Of a stretch of 64,000 nucleotides of DNA, positions 55,831-64,000 are shown piece after piece. The first letter of the stretch is position 1; the number at the start of each line of letters is the position of its first letter. The notes beneath the pieces are model-generated. The model was not told where the DNA came from. It worked only from the letters and a program-made list of their open reading frames with translations, and made no database searches. Both the position numbers and the translations under genes were made by a program. The stretch comes from Zygosaccharomyces rouxii (Eukaryota; Ascomycota; Saccharomycetes; Saccharomycetales; Saccharomycetaceae): NCBI RefSeq assembly GCF_000026365.1, contig NC_012992.1:186001-250000 (forward strand). Direction: 5' to 3'.

Positions 55831-57297
55831 TCATAGGAATTCTTCACGACCTTTAATGAATCTTGGATACAAGGTCCACACCACAGTGAAGCATAGAACC
55901 ATTGACCAACATAGAATTGGTAGCCAGGACATGCCCAAAAAATGAAGTCCAACTCCGACTAAATAGGGCAACATCGCATTACCACAACCACCAAGGGCCA
56001 CTGCCAAGCCCACACCACTGATGTGTAAATTCTTCGGTAAGACTTGTAGGGCAACAATACTTGCATTAGGAAACAAGGGACCAATGAATACACCACACAA
56101 AAACACGATCAAGAAAAGACATGTGAGATACCAAGTTCTTGCAGAATCGTGCCAACCGACGATAACAAATAGCGTGTAGAAAAATAGTGTTAACATTCCA
56201 TAAGTCTTACTAGCACGGTATTCATTATTGAAAACACGTTTAGTGACAAATCCCAAGCACATTCTTCCCACTGTAAGACCAGTCCAATATGAAGAAGTTA
56301 CCCAAGACATCTTTATTCTGTCATCCGATTTAGTAGCCAATAGGTAAGAGAATAACCATGATCCCGTAGACAACTCAGCACCTAGGTAGATGAAAAGGTA
56401 AGAGGCATATAAAACAATAGCAGGGGTCTTCAACAATTCACCAAAGCTAGGTGCTTGGGCATCTTCTTCTTCTTCTTCTTCAAAGGAGGTCTCTTCTTGA
56501 TGAACAGAACAGGTATAGGCGTATTTGGAAGAAGTTTCGTATCTGAAAGCCTTGGGGACCATCAACAATCCTACAATAGATAAGCAAAGTGGCAATGCAT
56601 AGAACGTTGACCATTTATCAATTTTAACAAAATATGAACCAATTGGTGGAGTGACCATGGCTGCAGCTCCATAGAGACCATGTAACATACCCATCCATTC
56701 ATTTTTGTGAACTAAAAGATTTCCGATGAACACATTACCTGTGGAGTCTAATATACCAATACTAAGTCCCAATGGAAAAGAGCACAGTGCAAAAATTGCA
56801 AATGACGAAGGTCTGGTAAGCAATAAGAGGTAGGTAATGATACAAAGGCTGCATGCCAATAGAAGAGCGCCTCTAGAACCGCCCATCCGATGCAATTTTT
56901 CGTTGCAAAGAGATGCCAAAGTATAACCACAAACTTGTATAAGGAAAAGTAGAGAGACTGTGACTTTTGAAATATGATAGTATTCAGTCAATGTTGGTAT
57001 TAGAGTTCCTACAGCTTGATCACTTAAACCGAATACAGCGAACATAATGATACAGCAGGCGATCTGCCATTTGACAACACTGACTTTTTGATAATCCAGT
57101 GGATATGTCGTAATAGTTTGACCCTTCCATTCTACTTTCTGTATCAAATCATCAGCATCATATTCATCGGACCCATCGATTGTCCATGCGTGAGACGAGA
57201 GATCTTGAACTCCTGATTCGTCCCGCGATTCGTGATCCAGCATATTAGTCATTTCGACCTGAGTATCGTTCTTGCTCAACCCATTTCCGGACTCCAT
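55831..57297 (-). CDS. BSC6: Bsc6-like major-facilitator membrane protein
   Basis: 488 aa (S. cerevisiae 497) with about 12 membrane segments from residue 75. The topology and motifs (LHRMGGSRGALL after segment 2, SSYWTGLTVGRMCLG) place it in the fucose-permease-like MFS branch. The substrate is unknown. In S. cerevisiae BSC6 (YOL137W) was found in a screen for stop-codon bypass. Its stop here is TGA followed by GGT, not the strong CARYYA readthrough context. Counterpart by position, divergent from HXT14 (YNL318C). Confidence 0.86.
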   Translation of the reverse strand: MESGNGLSKNDTQVEMTNMLDHESRDESGVQDLSSHAWTIDGSDEYDADDLIQKVEWKGQTITTYPLDYQKVSVVKWQIACCIIMFAVFGLSDQAVGTLIPTLTEYYHISKVTVSLLFLIQVCGYTLASLCNEKLHRMGGSRGALLLACSLCIITYLLLLTRPSSFAIFALCSFPLGLSIGILDSTGNVFIGNLLVHKNEWMGMLHGLYGAAAMVTPPIGSYFVKIDKWSTFYALPLCLSIVGLLMVPKAFRYETSSKYAYTCSVHQEETSFEEEEEEDAQAPSFGELLKTPAIVLYASYLFIYLGAELSTGSWLFSYLLATKSDDRIKMSWVTSSYWTGLTVGRMCLGFVTKRVFNNEYRASKTYGMLTLFFYTLFVIVGWHDSARTWYLTCLFLIVFLCGVFIGPLFPNASIVALQVLPKNLHISGVGLAVALGGCGNAMLPYLVGVGLHFLGMSWLPILCWSMVLCFTVVWTLYPRFIKGREEFL

Positions 57298-57605
57298 CGA
57301 CGGCTAATTTATATCAGTTATTTTTGTGATACTCTTACTATATTCCAATATTCTTTCTTGTACTTGTGTAACCTACCGATATCTGCTTCGCTTATCCATA
57401 TTACCTTAAAAAAATTCATGAAAAAAAGAAAAGACGTCAGTGTCAGTAATTCAAAACAAAATAAAAAATAAAAAATAAAAAAAACATTTTGTGGAGCTTT
57501 TGCCGCTTATCTCAATATAAGCAGACCAGTTTGCATTCGCCCTTTTATATTTTTTTTCTCATTCTCTTGTTAACGTATTATATATTGAGTAAAAAGTAAC
57601 TAAGG
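57298..57605. promoter_or_regulatory. BSC6/HXT14 divergent promoter
   Basis: 308 bp, AT-rich. An A-rich tract of AAATAAA units lies at about 57450-57488. No clear regulator site was recognised. Confidence 0.35.
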
Positions 57606-59273
57606 ATGGCTAACGAAATTAACGAAATCATGGCTAGACAAATTGCCAATATGCAAGATAGAATCCATAAGAGTGAAGATGCAAATGAAATTTTCCCCAT
57701 AGGTAAGTCAGAATTTTTCGAATCCGAAAGTAATCTTTTGCAAGATACGCCTCCACAGGTACCCACCAGACACGTCGATTCTGCGGTAAATGACAAAATA
57801 GATGATGAGAAAAAAATGGACGGACAAGGTAAGAAAGACGATAAACCGTCACCGTTTCTTTTAAAATCCGTTGCACTCTGTGTGGTCATTTCATTTGGTG
57901 GGTTTATTGTTGGTTGGGATATCGGTATCATAGGCGGTATCACCAACATGGAGAGTTTCCAAGAAAACTTTGGGCCTCTAGTAAATTTGAATACTGGTCG
58001 TCATTATTTCCCAGAAATTCTAGTCGGTCTTGTCATTTCCATCTTTAGTATTGGTGGTGTCATTGGTGGATTGACCATTGCGAAAGCTGGTGATTGGAAA
58101 GGTCGTAAATTGGGCATGTACCTCTCCATGTTTGTCTATTGCCTAGGTTTAGCCATTCAATTGGTACACGATTATTCATGGAGTCAGTTTTTTATCGGTA
58201 GAATTTTAACAGGTTTGGCTGTTGGATCCACTGCAGTGTTAGTCCCCATGTTTCTTTCTGAAAGTGCACCAATTGCAATCAGAGGTGCTATGACAACTTT
58301 GTACCAGTTGATGGTAACTTTTGGTATATTGATGGGCAATGTCTTGAATTATATTCTACGAAAAGGACTGGCAGATCCTTTAGATAACATCTCTTGGCAA
58401 TTACCTATCTATATGGGATACGTCTGGGCTGCTACCATTGTAACTGGATTATTTTTTACACCTGAATCTGCTAATTTCCTGTTGACCAAAAAGGGATGTG
58501 TAGAAAGCGCTAAATTCTCATTTGCCACTATGAATGGCATTGCAGAAGATGATGATCTAACTAACAAATTTGTCGAACAAACACTTCAACAACAGTATGA
58601 AACTGAACGTCAATCCAATGGATTGGGTCTTTTTGAATTTGTCACCGGTAAACCGAAATATTGTAAACGATTGCTTGTAGGCATCCTTGTGATGACATTC
58701 CAACAGTTATCAGGTATCAATTATTTCTTCTATTATGGAACAACACTTTTTGAAAAGGCAAATTTGAATGATCCATATTTAACATCCATATTCTTGTCAT
58801 CAGTCAATTTCGTATCAACATTTGGTGGTATCTATTTGGTCGAAGCTTTAGGACGTAGATCGTGTCTTTTATTGGGATCTATGGGGATGTTCATTTGTAT
58901 GCTAGTGTATGCTACTGTAGGAACATTTGCCCTTGATGCTAGCGGTTCAGGAATCGTTATGATTGCATTTACGTGCATTTACATCGTATTCTTCGCCACA
59001 ACTTTGGGGCCTGTAAGCTTTGTAGTGGTAAGTGAATTGTTCCCCATGAAGACGAAGGCCGTATCTATGGCAATCTGTTCATCTTTTAACTGGATGTTTG
59101 GTTTTATGATCTCATTGTTGACTCCAGTAATAACTGCAAAAATTGGATTTGCTTATGGGTACTTCTTCACCGCGTGCTTACTCTTATCAGCTATCTTTGT
59201 ATGGATAATGGTTCCTGAGACTAAGGGTAAATCAGAGAGTGATATCGATTCTTTATATGAGAACAAACGCTAG
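57606..59273 (+). CDS. HXT14: Hexose-transporter-family protein Hxt14
   Basis: 555 aa (S. cerevisiae 540). Sugar-porter signatures are GWDIGIIGGI in segment 1, the loop GDWKGRKLG between segments 2 and 3, RILTGLAVGS, the QQLSGINYFFYYGTTLF substrate motif in segment 7, ALGRRSCLL, and PETKGKS after segment 12. The cytosolic N-terminus is about 85 residues. S. cerevisiae Hxt14 (YNL318C) is a divergent member with sodium- or galactose-related reports; substrate here is not deducible. Position beside BSC6 and RTC1 supports the name. Confidence 0.9.
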   Translation: MANEINEIMARQIANMQDRIHKSEDANEIFPIGKSEFFESESNLLQDTPPQVPTRHVDSAVNDKIDDEKKMDGQGKKDDKPSPFLLKSVALCVVISFGGFIVGWDIGIIGGITNMESFQENFGPLVNLNTGRHYFPEILVGLVISIFSIGGVIGGLTIAKAGDWKGRKLGMYLSMFVYCLGLAIQLVHDYSWSQFFIGRILTGLAVGSTAVLVPMFLSESAPIAIRGAMTTLYQLMVTFGILMGNVLNYILRKGLADPLDNISWQLPIYMGYVWAATIVTGLFFTPESANFLLTKKGCVESAKFSFATMNGIAEDDDLTNKFVEQTLQQQYETERQSNGLGLFEFVTGKPKYCKRLLVGILVMTFQQLSGINYFFYYGTTLFEKANLNDPYLTSIFLSSVNFVSTFGGIYLVEALGRRSCLLLGSMGMFICMLVYATVGTFALDASGSGIVMIAFTCIYIVFFATTLGPVSFVVVSELFPMKTKAVSMAICSSFNWMFGFMISLLTPVITAKIGFAYGYFFTACLLLSAIFVWIMVPETKGKSESDIDSLYENKR

Positions 59274-59541
59274 AAGTTGATTATGCTTCAAATCATTCTG
59301 AAGAAGTGAGACACTTCGCCTTAAAAGTCCATTCATATGATAAGTAGTGATAAATCTAGTCTCAATCTTAATTAAACACCAGCCAGGCTTAGTTGGGAGT
59401 TTCTAATCTCATTATTACTTGGTTGAGGTGCTTCTGGGCATCCCGAGTATTGTTAAAACCTTTGTCTTCTTGAAATATAAACTAGTAACTACTTATTCTT
59501 GAAAAGCTAATGGAGGAAACAGGTGTAGATTAATTTTACTT

Positions 59542-62500
59542 ATGAATAATCGACCAATTCCTAGGAATCAGGCCTCTTCGTCACTTGGTAGGAATGATTT
59601 GAAACCAGGACTGTTTGGTAGGTCTTCCTTTAGAGTTCAACACTATTCTGGTACCAATGGAATATCGCCCATTGGCAGTTCGCCAAGGACCAAAATATCA
59701 CCTAGATATTCATTTGCGAGCTCTTTTGCTACTAGTGAATCCAGTTTGAGAGAATCCTCATACTTTGATGAGAGACCTCCAGTGCAAGATACCGGTGTGC
59801 CCAAATCATCAGGATTGTACTATAGTAGAGCGAGTCCCAAAGAACTTTCAAGTATTGATAGGATTAACGATTCAAGTTTCAATGGTATTGTGTGTGCTGG
59901 TAAGACTCATTTAGGCCTTTACAAGTTTTCACCACAGGATAAGTCCATTGACTGTATGCATGACTTCGTGTCTGCTGGGAACGATGGTAATAGAGGTAGC
60001 AATGTTCAGATGGGACTAGGTAAAAGATCCAAGAGGACGAAACTGAGTACCATTGCCGATGTAAAAGCTGGATTCCATAATCATAAGAACTATGTGGCAA
60101 TCTGCAGTAATTCTACAGTCCTTTCCATTTATGATATTAATAAGACTGGCAGCATTGATAACCCATTGGTAACGAATTGTTCACAGCACGTAAGATCTGT
60201 CAACAGTTTTGATTTCAACATGGTACAGACCAATTTAATTATTAGCGGTGGACAAGATAGTTGTATTAAAATATGGGATCTTCGATCAAGTAGAAGTAGA
60301 ACTTTGAGTCGAGCAGATGTCAATATTAACACCGCATCCGATTCTATTAGAGATGTAAAATGGATGCCACATCCAACAGCATGTAGATCTGCGAGTCAAA
60401 ATGACTTGAGGAGTGGTGTCGGTGGTGCCGCTGGCTACAAATTTGCTTCCATTCACGATTCAGGATTGTTATTGAAGTTTGATTTGAGACAACCTAATCA
60501 GGTAGAAAAAAGAATTAATGCGCATAGTGGACCCGGCCTATGTCTCAATTGGCATCCTTATCAAGACTATATATCCACTGGTGGTAGAGATGGTAAATGT
60601 TGCCTTTGGTATGTTGGGGACGGTAAACCTGGTACTGATTTTCTACAGGCTGGAAACACGTCTGTAAATACACCCCATTCTATGACATCCAATTTACCAA
60701 CAAATCTATCGGTAGTCCCTGATATGACTATAAATTGTGGTTTCCCTGTAACTAAGTTAAAGGTTCGACCATGTTATGAGAAGAACGTTCTAAATTCGCT
60801 AGTATCCATGTCATCTATGGCCGAGGATTTTGGTGTCAGCATTTATTCATTGGCAAGGAAATACATTCCCAAGTATAATTTATCTACTTCTTCAGCTTCC
60901 CTTGGGTTTGTCTGGTGGGATGACAATTTGATATTTAACATTGACAAGGATAATAGAATCAATGGTTGGTACCTTGATAGAGAACCAACAGTATTGGATA
61001 ATATGCCAAAAATTGTTACTAGATGGAGAGATATAGAAGGTAATGGATTGTTATTCATTGATCAAGACAGAGGTGGTTATCAAGTGAACGATGAAGTCCC
61101 CGCTAATATCGAGGAGTCGAAAAAACCACCAAACCAACGTGTTAGCATAAATTCATTGAGTGGAACTGCGGGAGGAGGAAATAGTGGTGGTGGAAGTAAC
61201 TCAGGTATGATAGGCTCCATCAAAAAGGGAATTAGCCAAACTGGGCTAACATCTTTCGCTGGTGAAAGGCCAGCGTTGAGTAAGACCGGTCTCAATTTCA
61301 GCAATAAAAGTTTGGCTACTCAATCGATGAATAACTCACATAGTAACTCTTTCTCTTCATATGCAGGAGCTGGGCCTGGGCCCCTCAATGAGGTGGCAGA
61401 TTATAGCGGTATCGAGTCACCTTTCCTAATGACGATTGATTTGCCCTACATACTTAACAACATGAGGGTTTCGCAATTACCGCCAGAACGAAAATCATTA
61501 TATTCACCCGAAGTGCAAGCAATTAGAGAATCACCAGTCAAAGTGTTTAAATTTCTTGCTAAAGAATTAGAGTTTTCATACATGCAAGAGGGAAGATCTG
61601 GTGAGATGAAAAATGCAACCCAGTTATCCAATGTTAATGAAGATACAACCAAGAAAGACCTTATGGTGAAGTTTGGTATATCTGAAAAATCCACCTGGAC
61701 TGCATTGGTAAATAAGAAAAATGAGGCAGTGGAAGCCATCAGTAAGAAAAGTGTTTCCACTAAAGAAGGGTCAGAATCTCTTATTGAGAGTGATGGAGAG
61801 AGTTCTGCCAAAAGCCACGAGTCTGATGACAATAGCTCTGATGCGGATAAGAAGGAAAATGCCAAAGACGGCACTATGCATGTGCAAGAAAAAATTGACA
61901 TTCTATTGGAATTAATCCCCATATGTGGACACAATGCTTCTGTGTACTCATATATTGATGATTTGCCCAATTTTAAAATTTGGATATTGATTCGAGACTC
62001 ACTGTTATGGGATTTAGAAAGACTTAGTGTTGAGTATCCTGATGAAAAATTACCTGAAACCCAGAGTACCGATCAAATCGGGCAGCCGATAACTATGGGT
62101 AATGATGACTCTCTTGCATCGGATACTAGAAGTTATATGACAAGTGATCTCAATTATTTTGTAGAAGAGCATCCAAGAGCGTTGCGTTCAGATTCTGATG
62201 AACCTAAGGACCATAAAAAACCACTATCTGGTCTTAAAAGTCAATTGACTAAAATTCAAGAGACTGAGGCGTCTATTGACGATAGTTTGAATCCGCCAAA
62301 AATGTTGAAAAAACCTGATAATCCCATAAAGCAAGAGCAAATAGGCTCTCGACTCAATGATGATTCTGATAGTGCTGTGTTAGAGGATGATGACAATGAA
62401 GAGAAGTCGGATTTCGATACTCAAATTAAGGGTATTCCTATTACGAATAAAAGACAACCGCGTCAATCCTTCATCGATACCTACATGGGTGGATTGAAAT

Positions 62501-63363
62501 CACCCATTGGTAGTAGTAACGCGAATAATGAATTTTTCATGGGGAGAGTGGGTCATTCCCTGGGCCATAGTAGTCCAGGGAGTAAAGGCTCACCAATGGC
62601 TAGTTTGAATAATGGAGAATTCACTTATCCGGGCTTCAAAAGGATGTCATCTAGAAATGATCGTCGATCATCTGGTTCATTGTTTTTATCACCATTAAAG
62701 AGAAGAGAATCGTCCACGGCAGAGTTCTTCAACAAATCACCGATGAGACCATTATCGCCAGTAGCACCTGTGTCGTCATTCAAAAGTAACCCCACAGAAT
62801 TTCTCCCGCCGTGGAATACTCGTCGATTACTGAAGCAAATTTTCAAGCAAGCTGTCGAAATGGGGAACATCTTATTAGTGGTCAACATTTTATTTTTATT
62901 TCAAAATCTTTACCAACTAACATCTACGGAAGTGCTCAAGAATACATTGGCACAGTTCATCAAAATTTTGCACAAGCACGAATTATTTGAATTATCAGCC
63001 GCCATTTTAAAGTGCTCACCATGGGAGGTCGTCATCAATGCAGATGGTGGACAATCATTAGTTCCAATATTCTGTGATAAATGTGGTAAATTAATTACTA
63101 ATGAACCATCAAAGGAAAAATTTACATTGGAGGCACAGGAGAAAGGTAATTCCATGCCACTACAAAGGTTCGGATATTGGTATTGTGATTCTTGCAAAAA
63201 ACCTAACACCTTATGCGTGTTTTGTGAAAGACCCATTAAAACTCTAGCAATCGGTCTATTAGAATGTGGACATGAAGGACATTTCCAATGCCTTCAGAGC
63301 TGGTTTCTCGACGAAGGTATGGCTGAATGTCCAGGTGGATGCATGAATCAAATTCGTCTTTAA
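59542..63363 (+). CDS. RTC1: SEACAT subunit Rtc1 (WDR24 homologue)
   Basis: 1273 aa (S. cerevisiae 1341). An N-terminal WD40 propeller (about 110-365, with SGGQDSCIKIWDLR and STGGRDGKCCLW) is followed by a long Ser-rich linker. A helical region and a C-terminal zinc-binding module end the protein: CDKCGKLI, CDSCKKPNTLCVFCERPI, and CGHEGHFQCLQSWF with final Cys pairs. This is the WDR24 architecture with a RING at the end. Rtc1/Sea2 is part of the SEACAT arm (GATOR2) that releases TORC1 from SEACIT inhibition at the vacuole. Counterpart YOL138C. Its stop is 13 bp from that of the next gene on the opposite strand. Confidence 0.95.
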   Translation: MNNRPIPRNQASSSLGRNDLKPGLFGRSSFRVQHYSGTNGISPIGSSPRTKISPRYSFASSFATSESSLRESSYFDERPPVQDTGVPKSSGLYYSRASPKELSSIDRINDSSFNGIVCAGKTHLGLYKFSPQDKSIDCMHDFVSAGNDGNRGSNVQMGLGKRSKRTKLSTIADVKAGFHNHKNYVAICSNSTVLSIYDINKTGSIDNPLVTNCSQHVRSVNSFDFNMVQTNLIISGGQDSCIKIWDLRSSRSRTLSRADVNINTASDSIRDVKWMPHPTACRSASQNDLRSGVGGAAGYKFASIHDSGLLLKFDLRQPNQVEKRINAHSGPGLCLNWHPYQDYISTGGRDGKCCLWYVGDGKPGTDFLQAGNTSVNTPHSMTSNLPTNLSVVPDMTINCGFPVTKLKVRPCYEKNVLNSLVSMSSMAEDFGVSIYSLARKYIPKYNLSTSSASLGFVWWDDNLIFNIDKDNRINGWYLDREPTVLDNMPKIVTRWRDIEGNGLLFIDQDRGGYQVNDEVPANIEESKKPPNQRVSINSLSGTAGGGNSGGGSNSGMIGSIKKGISQTGLTSFAGERPALSKTGLNFSNKSLATQSMNNSHSNSFSSYAGAGPGPLNEVADYSGIESPFLMTIDLPYILNNMRVSQLPPERKSLYSPEVQAIRESPVKVFKFLAKELEFSYMQEGRSGEMKNATQLSNVNEDTTKKDLMVKFGISEKSTWTALVNKKNEAVEAISKKSVSTKEGSESLIESDGESSAKSHESDDNSSDADKKENAKDGTMHVQEKIDILLELIPICGHNASVYSYIDDLPNFKIWILIRDSLLWDLERLSVEYPDEKLPETQSTDQIGQPITMGNDDSLASDTRSYMTSDLNYFVEEHPRALRSDSDEPKDHKKPLSGLKSQLTKIQETEASIDDSLNPPKMLKKPDNPIKQEQIGSRLNDDSDSAVLEDDDNEEKSDFDTQIKGIPITNKRQPRQSFIDTYMGGLKSPIGSSNANNEFFMGRVGHSLGHSSPGSKGSPMASLNNGEFTYPGFKRMSSRNDRRSSGSLFLSPLKRRESSTAEFFNKSPMRPLSPVAPVSSFKSNPTEFLPPWNTRRLLKQIFKQAVEMGNILLVVNILFLFQNLYQLTSTEVLKNTLAQFIKILHKHELFELSAAILKCSPWEVVINADGGQSLVPIFCDKCGKLITNEPSKEKFTLEAQEKGNSMPLQRFGYWYCDSCKKPNTLCVFCERPIKTLAIGLLECGHEGHFQCLQSWFLDEGMAECPGGCMNQIRL

Positions 63364-63376
63364 GTTAATGAAAATT

Positions 63377-64000
63377 CTATATAAGACCATTTTGTTCCAG
63401 GAAATCGTGTACAATATCCCAGTAACCGTCTTGCACAATCGTATCGTTATGGTAGCCAAATGGGAATTCGAAAACTTGTTTATTATTACTAGGGCACAGC
63501 TCTGCTAGTTTTTTCATGTGGTGTGGAGGAACAATCTCATCCTTTTGACCACTTAGAAATAGAAATGGTAGCGAATTGTCACAGTGAAGAATATCCAGTT
63601 TGGAATTCCACACCTCATGGCACAATCCACTAAAATATTTCAAATAGGGAAAAATATAGGGTATCACTTCTCTAAGACTTAGAAAAGTATTTTCTAATAT
63701 TACTGCATCGCATAATTGTGAATACTTTGACGCAATGTAAATCGCATTGGCACCGCCCAGAGATCTACCGTAAAGTACTAATCGCTTAGATTTATGAAAT
63801 TTACTCGACGATAGAAATTCCATTACAGAGTCTGCATCTAATTTGAGTCCCTTTTCATTTGGCGAGCCCTCAGAATGTCCATAACCTCTGTATGAATATA
63901 TGAAAACGCTTGTCCCCATTTGTCTGTAGAACATATCGGCAATAGGTATAAAATATCCAATATTACCAGCATTTGGACATAAAATGAGGACGGTCGAAGT
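63377..64000 (-). CDS. ABHD13-like alpha/beta hydrolase, 3' part
   Basis: Partial: the frame is open through the window edge, giving the last 207 residues. A Met at 63934 is internal, since the upstream codons read LILCPNAGNIGYFIPIADMF, which belongs to the family. The nucleophile elbow is GRSLG in LVLYGRSLGGANAIYIASKY, the Asp is likely in SGQKDEIVPP, and the His in FPFGYHNDTI. Counterpart YNL320W (284 aa), a Bem46/ABHD13-type serine hydrolase of unknown substrate. Position after RTC1 and HXT14 fits the YNL track. Confidence 0.92.
   Translation of the reverse strand, partial: TSTVLILCPNAGNIGYFIPIADMFYRQMGTSVFIYSYRGYGHSEGSPNEKGLKLDADSVMEFLSSSKFHKSKRLVLYGRSLGGANAIYIASKYSQLCDAVILENTFLSLREVIPYIFPYLKYFSGLCHEVWNSKLDILHCDNSLPFLFLSGQKDEIVPPHHMKKLAELCPSNNKQVFEFPFGYHNDTIVQDGYWDIVHDFLEQNGLI

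Noticed and set aside
55745..55833. Stop-codon readthrough extension of BSC6
   Set aside because: The frame after TGA is open for 28 codons, but the context TGA-GGT is not a strong readthrough signal and the extension shows no conserved feature.

Overview
This window is nuclear DNA of a budding yeast (Saccharomycetaceae). The genes are compact and mostly intron-free. The two introns I can place use GTATGT, TACTAAC and CAG signals, there is a eukaryotic tRNA-Pro, and nearly every protein has a recognisable Saccharomyces cerevisiae counterpart. Read left to right, the genes interleave two S. cerevisiae chromosome arms: the left arm of XV (YOL114C to YOL138C) and the left arm of XIV (YNL304W to YNL320W). 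Each gene is present once, including genes that S. cerevisiae keeps as duplicates (RPL18, RPS19, PAP2/TRF5, MCK1/YGK3). That is the pattern expected of a lineage that split off before the whole-genome duplication. I infer a Zygosaccharomyces/Torulaspora-type yeast from base composition and protein similarity, but I could not run a search to settle genus or species.

Layout. 1-1.4 kb: a decayed coiled-coil gene with frameshifts at poly-A runs. 1.4-9.2 kb: PTH4, PAP2, ADK1, MSN1, the repeat-bearing GPI cell-wall gene TOS6, and RRI2. 9.3-13.3 kb: a mitochondrial-type peroxiredoxin and a tandem pair of MCH4 transporters. 13.7-19.4 kb: RPL18 (one intron), RPS19 (no coding intron), SMF1, HRP1. 20.7-28.6 kb: TRM11, YPT11, TRM13, tRNA-Pro(AGG), MDH2, BXI1, RPL25. 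29-41.5 kb: MRPS18, MCK1, VPS68, KRI1, ALR1, STB1, ZIM17, SKP2. 41.5-64 kb: GAS4, RFA2 (7-nt first exon), EMW1, DAL82, ATP11, PHA2, HRT1, MED7, PFK27, PFS2, BSC6, HXT14, RTC1 and the 3' part of YNL320W.

The genes are ordinary housekeeping and regulatory loci of a yeast chromosome, not an operon-like system: ribosome synthesis (RPL18, RPS19, RPL25, KRI1, MRPS18), RNA processing (PAP2, HRP1, PFS2, TRM11, TRM13), metal and sugar transport (SMF1, ALR1, HXT14, MCH4), cell wall (TOS6, GAS4), ubiquitin ligases (HRT1, SKP2, RRI2) and TORC1 signalling (RTC1). I found no mobile element, no centromere, no CRISPR and no clearly new biological system. The most interesting signals are regulatory or structural: a 17-bp-spaced array of SBF-like sites before TOS6, an intramolecular stem in the RPL18 intron, shared motifs in the ribosomal-protein promoters, PAC/RRPE motifs at KRI1, EMW1, ZIM17 and TRM11, gene conversion in the MCH4 pair, and a one-cysteine peroxiredoxin. 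Start codons were chosen as ATG throughout; several longer open frames begin at TTG or GTG and were trimmed.
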